Part shown: positions 45,971 through 56,597 of the stretch, one piece after another
Layout: every line of letters starts with the position of its first letter
Numbering within the stretch: position 1 is the stretch's first letter
Source: Pseudochrobactrum kiredjianiae
GTDB taxonomy: Bacteria > Pseudomonadota > Alphaproteobacteria > Rhizobiales > Rhizobiaceae
Assembly (NCBI RefSeq): GCF_030362795.1
Contig: NZ_JAUCBM010000001.1
Span: forward strand, 372,001-436,000
Reading direction: 5' to 3'
DNA length: 64,000 bases
Translations under genes and position numbers: made by a program
Notes under the pieces: model-generated
Database searches by the model: none
What the model saw: only the letters and a program-made list of their open reading frames with translations
Told to the model about the DNA's origin: nothing

Positions 45971-46977
45971 TGATGGACCAGAACCGGCGCTATTATGGTC
46001 TGTTGCTTGCGCTTGGCGTGATACTGATCGCCCTGTTTGCTGTCTCATTACTGACCGGCTCGAATTCTATCAGTCTTATGCAAGGACTATCGGCGCTGAT
46101 TGGTATTGGCGACGGTGATACAGTGCTGATTATGCAGCAATTGCGTCTTCCCCGTGCCTTGCTGGGTTTAATGATCGGGCTGACACTGGGCTTGTCCGGT
46201 GCGGCTTTGCAGGGCTATTTGCGCAATCCATTGGCTGAACCCGGATTGCTCGGTGTCAGTTCATCCGCATCGCTTGGTGCAGTTCTGGCGCTATATAGCG
46301 GCCTGTCTTTGATGTTTCCTTTGAGCCTCCCGCTGATGGCTTTGGGTTTTGCTTTTGTCGCCGTCATTTTGGTGCAGTTTCTGGCAGGCCGCAGCGGCTC
46401 TACGATCACGGTCATTCTCGCCGGTGTGGCTGTCTCGGCTTTTTCCGGTGCGCTGACATCGCTGGCGCTGAGCCTTGCTCCCAATCCTTTTGCGCTGATG
46501 GAAATCGTTTTCTGGATGCTTGGCTCTTTGAATGACCGCTCTATGATGCATGTATGGCTGGTTTTGCCGTTTATGGCGCTCGGCTGGGTCATGTTGCTAT
46601 TTTCCGGCCGTTCATTGGATGCATTGACATTGGGGCAGGAGACAGCAGCGAGCATGGGTGTTGATTTGCGCAAAGTACAGTTTCTTGTCGTGGCAGGAAC
46701 GGCGGTCAGTGTTGGTGCTGCAACGGCTGTGGCCGGTAGCATCGGCTTTATCGGGCTGGTGGTACCGCATATTTTGCGCCCATTAATCGGTTCGCGGCCA
46801 TCACATTTGTTACCGGCTTCGGCTCTGGGTGGTGCGGTAATGTTGCTGGCAGCGGATATTTTTGTACGGCTTATTCTGCCGGAAAAAGATCTGAAACTCG
46901 GCGTGCTCACAGCACTGATCGGTGCGCCGTTCTTCCTGCATCTGGTTTGGAAATTGCGTAAAGGAGCAGAAATTTGA
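45970..46977 (+). CDS. btuC: Cobalamin ABC transporter permease (FecCD/BtuC family)
   Basis: A 335-residue permease with about ten transmembrane helices. Family landmarks: LRLPRALLGLMIGLTLGLSG, GYLRNPLAEPGLLGVSSSAS, FWMLGSLNDRS and GSIGFIGLVVPHILRPLIGS. The ATG at 45970 overlaps the btuF stop by one base (TGATGATG); 45973 is an alternative. Upstream codons to 45895 overlap btuF and are not used. It forms the inner-membrane channel with the next gene's ATPase. Confidence 0.92.
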   Translation: MMDQNRRYYGLLLALGVILIALFAVSLLTGSNSISLMQGLSALIGIGDGDTVLIMQQLRLPRALLGLMIGLTLGLSGAALQGYLRNPLAEPGLLGVSSSASLGAVLALYSGLSLMFPLSLPLMALGFAFVAVILVQFLAGRSGSTITVILAGVAVSAFSGALTSLALSLAPNPFALMEIVFWMLGSLNDRSMMHVWLVLPFMALGWVMLLFSGRSLDALTLGQETAASMGVDLRKVQFLVVAGTAVSVGAATAVAGSIGFIGLVVPHILRPLIGSRPSHLLPASALGGAVMLLAADIFVRLILPEKDLKLGVLTALIGAPFFLHLVWKLRKGAEI

Positions 46978-47747
46978 GCCTGTTACGCGTAGAAAATCTC
47001 TCAGTTGCCCGCCAGAAACGCATGGTTGTGGACGGCATTTTTTTTGATGTCGGAGAAGGTGAGTTTGTCGGATTGATCGGCCCGAATGGTGCAGGAAAGT
47101 CAACATTATTGCGCGCTATTCTCGCGCAGCTGCCTTATCAGGGATCTGTGATTTTGAACGGGCAGGAGAGTGCGCAGCTTAAAAACGCTAAACGTGCGCA
47201 GATGCTGTCTTATATTGCGCAGGATCGTGAGATCAGTTGGAATATGCGCGTTGAAGCCGTCGTGCAGTTGGGAAGGCTTGCCCGATTGTCACATTTTTCC
47301 GGATTGAGTTTGCAGGATCAGCAATTGGTGGAAAGTGCCATCAATGCGCTGGAAATCGGGCATCTGCGCGATAAACCGGCACGGGAGTTGTCCGGCGGTG
47401 AGCAGGCGCGGGTTTTGATTGCCCGTGCGCTTGCACAGGATACGCCGCTGATGCTGGCTGACGAGCCGGTCGCCGGACTTGATCCGTCACATCAGCTTGG
47501 CCTGATGCAGATTTTCCGTGATCTTGCAGCTGGTGGTCGCAGTATTATCTGTACTTTGCATGATTTGGGATTGGCAGCGCGCTGGTGTACGCGATTGCTA
47601 TTGATGAAAAACGGACGCTTGGTTGCTGATGGAACACCAGCAGAGATTTTGAGCGATGATGTGATCCGCGATCTTTATGGTGTGGATGTTTATCGCGCAG
47701 AAACTACCGACGGGCTGATTATCCAGCCGGTTAATATCGTGAAATAA
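46974..47747 (+). CDS. btuD: Cobalamin ABC transporter ATP-binding protein (BtuD/FecE family)
   Basis: A 257-residue ATPase with Walker A GPNGAGKST, signature LSGGEQARVLIARA, Walker B PLMLADEPVAGLD and H-loop LHDLGLAA. The start is TTG at 46974, overlapping the permease stop (TTGA), with GGAG 7 bases upstream. It is the last gene of the btuBFCD-type operon and is followed by a terminator. Haem or siderophore ATPases share this fold; context favours B12. Confidence 0.92.
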   Translation: MSLLRVENLSVARQKRMVVDGIFFDVGEGEFVGLIGPNGAGKSTLLRAILAQLPYQGSVILNGQESAQLKNAKRAQMLSYIAQDREISWNMRVEAVVQLGRLARLSHFSGLSLQDQQLVESAINALEIGHLRDKPARELSGGEQARVLIARALAQDTPLMLADEPVAGLDPSHQLGLMQIFRDLAAGGRSIICTLHDLGLAARWCTRLLLMKNGRLVADGTPAEILSDDVIRDLYGVDVYRAETTDGLIIQPVNIVK

Positions 47748-47749
47748 AA

Positions 47750-47781
47750 AAAGCCGCTTCAACTTTGAAGCGGCTTTTAAA
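47750..47781. terminator. Terminator of the B12-uptake operon
   Basis: AAAAGCCGCTTCAA pairs with TTGAAGCGGCTTTT, with A-rich left and T-rich right flanks. It can act for btuD and, beyond a repeat element, for the converging gyrB. Confidence 0.92.
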
Positions 47782-47788
47782 TGCACCT

Positions 47789-47893
47789 ACAGCATAATTC
47801 CTTAAATTTGAATCAGTTTAAGGTAAAATTACGCTGTAAATATAAAGTGTTAGAGCGACTTTTGTGCGCCCAAGAGGGCGCACGGCGCTCTAA
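47789..47893 (+). repeat. Intergenic palindromic element, family A (copy 3, full two-module form)
   Basis: Module 1 is ACAGCATAATTCCTTAAA to AAATTACGCTGT (47789-47837). Module 2 is TTAGAGCG (47850-47857) facing CGCTCTAA (47886-47893) with a nested TGCGCC/GGCGCA stem. It is 105 bases long and ends 7 bases from the gyrB stop. Confidence 0.85.
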
Positions 47894-47900
47894 TTGGCGA

Positions 47901-50384
<2,484 letters not shown>

Positions 50385-50651
50385 TTAGCGTTGCCGTCAG
50401 GCATATGCCTTCCGGTAAAGATTTGGGCTGATGACAGATTCTGCACGCGGTATAGCCGAAAAGTGCTGAAACGAATCAGGCTGAAATAGTAAGTTTAATA
50501 TAGTCGCTGAGCGCTGATTTACCAAATTTTACCGCCGGAAATCGGCATAATTACCAGCTTTTATGCAATAATCCGCACCCATGGCAAAAGACGGCGTAAG
50601 AGCCTGTCTGCCATGGGAGCGGATCGCTTCATTCGCCGCTGTTAACGCTTA

Positions 50652-52346
50652 TCAGACCGTTACAAACTGCCCCATCATGCCGACATCTTCATGTTCCAAT
50701 ACATGGCAATGGAACATGAACGGATGCGAGCGCTTGCCCTCTGCTTTGAAATGCACCAGCAGTTCGGCTTCTCCGTCAACCAGCACAGTGTCTTTCCAGC
50801 CTTTTTGATAATCCGGTGCTGCCTGACCGTTCTTGGAAAGTACGCGGAAATTCGCACCGTGAATATGGAAAGGATGCCCCATTTCAACGGCCTTCAGTTT
50901 CCAGATTTCCATGGAGCCGAGTTTGGCCTCCACATCCACGCGGCTCATGTCGAAAGGCTTGTCAGCAATCGACATGGTAATGCCGGAGGTGGCGGCTGTC
51001 AGGGATGGCCCCATCTGGTCAGCGGTGCGTGCTGAATGCTCTCCATGATCCATCTCTCCGGACATCATTTCCTGCATTTTAGATGGTTGCGGCATTTGCA
51101 TCTGCCCCATCTGGCTGTGATCCATTTTGCTATGGTCCATTTGCCCCATAGGGGAACTTTCACCGCCCATCATTTTTTTGCGCATCATGGCCATATTGCC
51201 AGCCATGTTTTCATCAAAAATGAAAGAACGGGTTTTGACAGATTTGGCCGGGTCAGCAGCAGCCGGTTCTTCCAATGCGGAAACAAGTTTCATCACATCG
51301 GCTTTCAGACCATCACTCACCTCAAAACGCATCAGATGTTCAAGGCTTTGTGCATCACTCAGTTTCGGTGTTCTGCCGGAGCCGTCATCAGGCAGGCTGG
51401 TAAAGTCCGCCGCCATACCATTGGAAAAATCGACCAGCACTTCGTAACGTTCACCCGGTGCAATGGTCAGAATATTGACAGCTACTGGTTTGGCGAGGAA
51501 GCCGCCATCCGAGGCAATCGCGTGCATCATCCGGCCATCGCTGAAATGGAAGTGATAATTGCGTGAATTGGAAGCATTGAGCAGACGCAGACGCACAATG
51601 CTCTGTGGCACGGTTGCGATTGGTGCAATCGCACCGTTTACAGTCAGATATTGGCCACGGAAACCATGCATCAGATCCATAAAGTCCGGCGCATAAACAT
51701 TGTCACCGTCAATCACGCGACGATCCTGAAAAGCGAGGAACAGATCGTCGGAACCGAATGTTTCCGGCAATCCGCGCTCACGGTCGCCGCCATCACTGAC
51801 ATGCAGCAGACCGGCTGCCCCCATATGCGCCTGACGGGCAGTGTCCATATGTGTATGCGGGTGGAACCAGTTGAACGATGCCGGTTGATTGATGTCAAAT
51901 TCCGGCTGCCATGTTGCGTCAGCATTAATCACATTATGCGGGCCGCCATCCATATCAGACGGGATCATCAGCCCGTGCCAATGCAGGGTTGTAACATCAT
52001 CCATGGCATTTTCAACGGCAAAGCGCACATGCGATTTATTCTGCAGGCGTACAACCGGCCCGAAATAATTGCCGTTAATACCGGCGGATGCAGCGCTGCT
52101 GCCTGCCTGAAAACTATGACGGCCTTTAGCGATTTTTAGCTTGATCAAGCCGCTATTATCCGGCTGCAAAAGAGCGGGATGGGGCAGTTTCACCCCTGTG
52201 GCCGACTTGGCTGCGGCAGGTGCCATATTGTGCATGTCATGCGCACCTTGTGCACTGGCGCGATTGAGGTGCAAAGCTGGCAGCGCAACAGCAGACAAGC
52301 CGCCGAGGCCGAACATTAAAGCGTGACGACGATTGATGATTTTCAT
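50652..52346 (-). CDS. Tat-exported multicopper oxidase (CueO/CopA-like)
   Basis: A 564-residue periplasmic cuprous oxidase. The N-terminus INRRHALMFGLGGLSAVALP is a twin-arginine signal. Copper sites: HWHGLMIPSDMDGGPH, NWFHPHTHMDTARQ, GHPFHIHGANFRV and the C-terminal HCHVLEHEDVGMM (T1/T2/T3 ligands, with Met as axial T1 ligand). An insertion rich in Met, His, Gln (about residues 380-440, MGQMDHSKMDHSQMGQMQM) resembles the Met-rich lid of CueO that delivers Cu(I). It probably detoxifies copper by oxidising Cu(I) to Cu(II). It lies 72 bases behind a small His-rich secreted protein. Confidence 0.93.
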   Translation of the reverse strand: MKIINRRHALMFGLGGLSAVALPALHLNRASAQGAHDMHNMAPAAAKSATGVKLPHPALLQPDNSGLIKLKIAKGRHSFQAGSSAASAGINGNYFGPVVRLQNKSHVRFAVENAMDDVTTLHWHGLMIPSDMDGGPHNVINADATWQPEFDINQPASFNWFHPHTHMDTARQAHMGAAGLLHVSDGGDRERGLPETFGSDDLFLAFQDRRVIDGDNVYAPDFMDLMHGFRGQYLTVNGAIAPIATVPQSIVRLRLLNASNSRNYHFHFSDGRMMHAIASDGGFLAKPVAVNILTIAPGERYEVLVDFSNGMAADFTSLPDDGSGRTPKLSDAQSLEHLMRFEVSDGLKADVMKLVSALEEPAAADPAKSVKTRSFIFDENMAGNMAMMRKKMMGGESSPMGQMDHSKMDHSQMGQMQMPQPSKMQEMMSGEMDHGEHSARTADQMGPSLTAATSGITMSIADKPFDMSRVDVEAKLGSMEIWKLKAVEMGHPFHIHGANFRVLSKNGQAAPDYQKGWKDTVLVDGEAELLVHFKAEGKRSHPFMFHCHVLEHEDVGMMGQFVTV

Positions 52347-52418
52347 CGGAATACTCCGTTTATGTCAGAAAATAGCTGTCCTTCGCACGAATGATTTGTG
52401 CGTCAGGAAATGTGATTT

Positions 52419-52892
52419 TCAGGCAAAAACAGAGATCGGAGGGCGATCGGAAAGGGCAGGCGGCAGACCATGCAGAGCCTGCATATAGGGCACTGTCAGA
52501 ACGCGCGGTATAAGATCGAGCTGTGTCATCACAGGCGGCACCGGAACAGGCACAACACAACCGCTGACCGAACAGGCCATACCTTTTTTGCTGTGATGCT
52601 GGTCAGAGGGCATATCCTGATGGGATTGCCCGTGTTCCGTGGTTTTATGTGCTGATGAATGAGCGGCAATCGTATCGTTTATCGGGGTAACCGGAAACGT
52701 ATAGGCTTGAGCAGACATCTGGAAAGCGCAGAACTGTAACATCATAAATGCAAGCAAAAACAGCATGAGCCGGTAAGGCAGCCTGATGATGTTGATTGCG
52801 GATGACACAGGTGGCAGCTTTCGTTTTCTCTTGAATTTCAATAGATATAGGCAGGTGGGGCAGCATTGACCAGTGCTGCCTTTAAACGTCAT
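52419..52892 (-). CDS. Small His-rich membrane/secreted protein next to the copper oxidase
   Basis: Up to 157 residues, family not recognised. A hydrophobic segment (LMLFLLAFMMLQFCAFQMSA, about 42-61) looks like a signal peptide or anchor. It is followed by a His/Gln/Met-rich stretch (about 75-103: HSSAHKTTEHGQSHQDM, DQHHSKKGMACS) suited to bind copper. The C-terminus (RVLTVPYMQALHGLPPALSD...) resembles short proteins often found beside copper genes. The start is uncertain; an inner ATG at 52766 would begin the signal peptide directly. It probably forms an operon with the oxidase. Confidence 0.65.
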   Translation of the reverse strand: MTFKGSTGQCCPTCLYLLKFKRKRKLPPVSSAINIIRLPYRLMLFLLAFMMLQFCAFQMSAQAYTFPVTPINDTIAAHSSAHKTTEHGQSHQDMPSDQHHSKKGMACSVSGCVVPVPVPPVMTQLDLIPRVLTVPYMQALHGLPPALSDRPPISVFA

Positions 52893-53042
52893 GACAGATA
52901 ATTACGGCGAAATTTAACAAGTCGCTGTTTTGCCTTATTGTCTTTCCTATATTTGTTTGGATAAACGCTGTTTCCGGTGCTATTTGGGGGCGCAGGACTG
53001 ATACCAGAACAGCATGATGAAGCATTTTTTAAGGATGGCATC

Positions 53043-54470
53043 ATGACTGAATTGACAAGAAATTCATTTTCCAATGGCGGTGCAAATCCGGCAGGGCAAC
53101 CATTTGTGCCGCCTGCGCCAATCCCCCGCAAAAGTCCGGTCGGACGGCTGGAGCTGATGCGGATTGCCTATCGCAATCCTTTAGAGCTCTGGGGCGAACC
53201 ATCCTATAATGAGCCGTGGGTTGAGGTAAACTGGATCGGGATGCGCACGATTATTGCCAATGATCCTAAACTGATCCGTCATGTTCTGGTCGAAAATCCG
53301 CAAAACTATCCGATGGGGACTGTCCGGCAGCGTGTGCTGCGACCGATCTTGCGTGATGGTTTGCTGACGGCTGAAGGCACAACATGGCGGCGTTCGCGCA
53401 AAGCAATAGCGCCGGTTTTCACGCCGCGCCATATTCATGGTTTTGCCGATGCTATGCTGAAAAGTGTGCAGGAATTTACCACGCGCTATCAGATTGCCGG
53501 AACGGTAACGGATGTGTCACGGGATATGACCCTGCTGACCTATGATATTCTGGCGGAGACCTTGTTTTCCGGTGAGATTGCAGGTGATCCGAAGGAGTTT
53601 GCCCGTCAGACTGATCGCTTGTTTGAAACGATGGGACGGGTCGATCCGTTTGATCTGCTTGGCGCTCCGGACTGGCTGCCACGATTTACGCAGTTGCGTG
53701 GTCGTCGTTCCCTCGGCTTTTTTCGCTCGATTGTTGCGCAGACTATTCAGCTGCGTAAAGACCGGATGGATCGCGGCGAGAGAGTGCCGAATGATTTTCT
53801 GACATTGCTGCTGCAGGCAGAAACCTCACCGGACAAGCCCGATGGTCTGTCGCGGGATGAGATTGAGGATAATCTGATTACTTTTATCGGTGCAGGACAT
53901 GAAACAACTGCCCGTGCTCTCGGCTGGACACTCTATCTGCTGGCGCAAGCACCATCGGAACGCGCGATTGTTGAAGCGGAAATTGATGCGTTTATGGCAG
54001 GTGAGGGTAAGGATTTACCGCCGCATCAATGGCTGGAAAAACTACCGCTAACCCGCGCTGCTTTTGAGGAAGCGATGCGGCTTTATCCGCCTGCACCGTC
54101 TATTAATCGTGAGGCGCTTGCGGATGACAAGTTCGGTGATCTCAAAATTCGGGCGGGTACTGCGGTTATTGTGATGCCTTGGACAATCCACCGGCACCAG
54201 AAATATTGGGACAATCCGGAAGCTTTTATTCCGGCGCGGTTCCATCCGCAAAACCGCGATAAAATCGACCGCTTTCAGTATCTGCCTTTTGGTGCGGGGT
54301 CGCGTGTTTGTATCGGCGGCAGTTTTGCCATGCAGGAGGCGGTGATTGCTCTGGGGGTTCTGTTGTCAAAGCATCGTTTTGATATGGTGGGCGATGCAAA
54401 ACCGTGGCCGGTACAGAAACTGACCACTCAGCCTAAAAACGGCCTGCTGATGAAGGTGACGCCGCGCTGA
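53043..54470 (+). CDS. Cytochrome P450
   Basis: A 475-residue soluble P450 monooxygenase. I-helix oxygen-binding motif FIGAGHETTARALGW (about residue 285), ExxR in FEEAMRLYPPAP, and the haem-ligand loop FGAGSRVCIGGSFAMQE (Cys near 423). AAGGA 7 bases before the ATG at 53043 supports the start. It has no membrane anchor and no ferredoxin or reductase nearby. The overall pattern resembles CYP102-haem-domain/CYP4-like bacterial P450s, often fatty-acid hydroxylases; the substrate is not known. Confidence 0.94.
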   Translation: MTELTRNSFSNGGANPAGQPFVPPAPIPRKSPVGRLELMRIAYRNPLELWGEPSYNEPWVEVNWIGMRTIIANDPKLIRHVLVENPQNYPMGTVRQRVLRPILRDGLLTAEGTTWRRSRKAIAPVFTPRHIHGFADAMLKSVQEFTTRYQIAGTVTDVSRDMTLLTYDILAETLFSGEIAGDPKEFARQTDRLFETMGRVDPFDLLGAPDWLPRFTQLRGRRSLGFFRSIVAQTIQLRKDRMDRGERVPNDFLTLLLQAETSPDKPDGLSRDEIEDNLITFIGAGHETTARALGWTLYLLAQAPSERAIVEAEIDAFMAGEGKDLPPHQWLEKLPLTRAAFEEAMRLYPPAPSINREALADDKFGDLKIRAGTAVIVMPWTIHRHQKYWDNPEAFIPARFHPQNRDKIDRFQYLPFGAGSRVCIGGSFAMQEAVIALGVLLSKHRFDMVGDAKPWPVQKLTTQPKNGLLMKVTPR

Positions 54471-54483
54471 GTTTCAGCGCGGC
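54461..54483. repeat. 10-bp inverted repeat across the P450 stop codon
   Basis: GCCGCGCTGA (54461-54470), loop GTT, TCAGCGCGGC (54474-54483). The left arm ends in the stop codon. No adjacent T-run, so terminator function is doubtful on sequence alone. Confidence 0.6.
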
Positions 54484-54539
54484 ACATGACACATATTCCG
54501 TTTTTGACGCGCCATTTGCAGCCCGTCAAAGCTGAAATA

Positions 54540-55370
54540 TCACAGACGGGCGGCGTGCCAGCGCAAGTGCTCATCCATAAAGGTTGAGATGAAATAATAG
54601 GAATGGTCATAGCCATCCTGCATATTCAGCGTCAGCGGAATACCGGCTTTGGCGCAGGCTTCCTGCAACAGCCACGGGCGCAGACCATCATCGAGAAAAC
54701 CGTCCGAAGTCCCCTGATCAACCAGTAGGCTTTCAATCCGGTGGCCGTCTTCAATCAGCGCGGTTGTATCATAAGCGCGCCATACGCTCTGATCGTTTCC
54801 GAGATATTTTTCAAAGGCAGGCTTCGACCATCCGGCTGTGGAGGGCTGGGCAATCGGTGCAAAGGCCGAAACAGATTTGAAGCGTTCAGGGTTTTTCAGA
54901 GCGATGGTGATCGCGCCATGGCCGCCCATGGAGTGACCGGTGATCGCCTGATGGGACATATCCAGCGGAAATTTCTGAGCGACCAGCTCGGTCAGTTCTT
55001 CCGTGATATAGCTGTACATATTATAGTTTTTAGCAAAAGGCGCTTCTGTAGCATCGAGATAGAAACCGGCACCTTTACCAAACTGCCAGTTATCCGGTTC
55101 GTCCGGCACATCATCACCGCGCGGGCTGGTATCAGGGCAGAGAATAGCAATGCCAAGCTCGGCAGCAAGGCGGCGATATTCGCCTTTATCCATCACATTT
55201 TGGTGGGTGCAGGTCAGGCCGGAGAGATACCACAAAACTGGCACCGGCCCCTGTTCGGCCTGTGGCGGCAGAAACAACGCAAAGGTCATATCGCATTGGC
55301 AAGCTTCGCTTTTATGACGATAGACGCCTTGCGTGCCACCAAATGCTTTGGCTTTTGAAATGGTTTCCAT
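54540..55370 (-). CDS. fghA: S-formylglutathione hydrolase
   Basis: A 276-residue esterase D-type serine hydrolase that releases formate and glutathione after AdhC oxidises S-hydroxymethylglutathione. It has the family opening ISKAKAFGGTQGVYRHKS, VLWYLSGLTCTHQN (oxyanion region), the nucleophile elbow TGHSMGGHGAITIAL, an Asp in LLVDQGTSDGFLDD and a C-terminal His in DGYDHSYYF. AGGAG precedes the ATG. It is the last gene of the frmR-adhC operon but is separated from DUF1345 by a RIME-like element. Confidence 0.96.
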   Translation of the reverse strand: METISKAKAFGGTQGVYRHKSEACQCDMTFALFLPPQAEQGPVPVLWYLSGLTCTHQNVMDKGEYRRLAAELGIAILCPDTSPRGDDVPDEPDNWQFGKGAGFYLDATEAPFAKNYNMYSYITEELTELVAQKFPLDMSHQAITGHSMGGHGAITIALKNPERFKSVSAFAPIAQPSTAGWSKPAFEKYLGNDQSVWRAYDTTALIEDGHRIESLLVDQGTSDGFLDDGLRPWLLQEACAKAGIPLTLNMQDGYDHSYYFISTFMDEHLRWHAARL

Positions 55371-55381
55371 ATGGGGCTCCT

Positions 55382-55487
55382 AAAGCATGTCGCAGCTCAA
55401 TGAATTCATTGAGCGTCCGCGAACATGCGGTAAATAAAAGAAGTTAGCGCGAGCACTATAAGCACAATTAAACGTGACACGCGCTAG
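55382..55487. repeat. RIME-like two-palindrome mosaic element (copy 2)
   Basis: 106 bases, aligned along its length with 24434-24541. Module 1 has AAAGCATGTCGCA and GCGAACATGCG around a perfect 20-bp palindrome (55395-55414, GCTCAATGAATTCATTGAGC). Module 2 is TTAGCGCG to CGCGCTAG. It occupies the space between the DUF1345 gene and fghA inside a probable operon. Confidence 0.85.
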
Positions 55488-55492
55488 AGGTT

Positions 55493-56134
55493 TCAGCCCA
55501 GCTCCATCGCGACATTAACCGCTGCCGCAACCAGAACCGTGTTGAAAAAGAAAGAGATAATGCAATGCGGCAGCGTCAGCGCCCGCATTTGTCTGGTGGT
55601 GACTGCTGTGTCACCGGTACCGGCAGACATGCCGATCATATAAGCACAATAGACAAAGTCCCAGCCGGCCGGATCGGGGGTGTTGGGAATTTCCATGCCC
55701 CGCTTATACGGGTCTTCATGGGCGCCGCCTTTGCGCTGCCAGTAAACATGGGCGTAATGCAAAGCGGCCATCATATGCATGGTTGCCCAGCCCAATGGCA
55801 CAGACAGCAAAGTAGTGAGGAGCGAGAGAATATCCGGCTCCGGTTTGCGGTTCACTAGAATGAACATGGAGACAACCGCAACAATCACAATGGCCAGCGT
55901 CAGGCCGAAGATCACCGGTGCGGGTGCATCTGTATAATCTTTCTTTCTGCGCAGACGCTCCGGCGTGAGATAGGGTAAGCGCGTTAAGGCAGCGATCAGA
56001 AAGGTCAGGAAAAAGCAGTTCGCGCCGATAACCGGCGCGAGCGGTTTGTCAAAAGGATATGACAGTGAAAAACCTGCAACACCAAGGATTGCTGCCAGAT
56101 AAAAAGGCATATGGCGCAGCTGAAGTATTTTCAT
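55493..56134 (-). CDS. DUF1345 membrane protein
   Basis: A 213-residue inner-membrane protein with about five hydrophobic helices (10-28, 33-50, 75-95, 105-125, 190-210). It matches the DUF1345 pattern: GWATMHMMAALHYAHVYW followed by a short loop and GWDFVYCAYMIGMSAGTGDTAVTT, reminiscent of an ion-channel selectivity region. Function is unknown. It starts one base after the stop of the GNAT gene, so it is co-transcribed with the formaldehyde genes. Confidence 0.85.
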   Translation of the reverse strand: MKILQLRHMPFYLAAILGVAGFSLSYPFDKPLAPVIGANCFFLTFLIAALTRLPYLTPERLRRKKDYTDAPAPVIFGLTLAIVIVAVVSMFILVNRKPEPDILSLLTTLLSVPLGWATMHMMAALHYAHVYWQRKGGAHEDPYKRGMEIPNTPDPAGWDFVYCAYMIGMSAGTGDTAVTTRQMRALTLPHCIISFFFNTVLVAAAVNVAMELG

Positions 56135-56135
56135 G

Positions 56136-56597
56136 TCAGATTACCGTTTTCGGAGCGAGACGCATATCAATATGCGGAATATTGTCTTCCAGATATTCTT
56201 CTGAAATAGCAACAAAACCGAACGAGCCGTAGAATTTCTGCAAATGGCTTTGCCCGCCCAGCTCAATCGGTTGGCCGGGAAAACGCGCTTGCGCAAAATC
56301 CACGGCTTCCTGCATCAGGCGCTGGCCGAGTTTATAGCCCCGATAATTTGGCGCTACAACAACACGACCGATTTTCACCGGTGCGGCTTTTTCCGGTGGC
56401 AGAACCCGCAAGCATGCTGCGAGTTCCTCACCATCAAGAATGCGCAAGTGAAAGGCGCCGATATCCTTGCCGTCTATCTCCGCAAAGGCACAATTCTGCT
56501 CGACAATAAACACGTCCATACGCAGCTTCAGCATTGCATATAAGGCGCGAGGCGTCAGATCATCGATCTCGTGCCATAGGGAAATAAACTGTGGCAT
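56136..56597 (-). CDS. ElaA-type GNAT acetyltransferase
   Basis: A 153-residue acetyltransferase of the ElaA group: LTPRALYAMLKLRMDVFIVEQNC at the N-terminus, and the acetyl-CoA loop VVAPNYRGYKLGQRLMQEAV. Its ATG overlaps the adhC stop by one base (TGATG), so translation is coupled. The substrate is unknown; the tight coupling to glutathione-dependent formaldehyde dehydrogenase hints at thiol or aldehyde stress, which is inference. Confidence 0.88.
   Translation of the reverse strand: MPQFISLWHEIDDLTPRALYAMLKLRMDVFIVEQNCAFAEIDGKDIGAFHLRILDGEELAACLRVLPPEKAAPVKIGRVVVAPNYRGYKLGQRLMQEAVDFAQARFPGQPIELGGQSHLQKFYGSFGFVAISEEYLEDNIPHIDMRLAPKTVI

Noticed and set aside
50581-50808. 75-codon plus-strand frame after gyrB
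   Set aside because: Mostly antisense to the multicopper oxidase 3' end, with no family resemblance.
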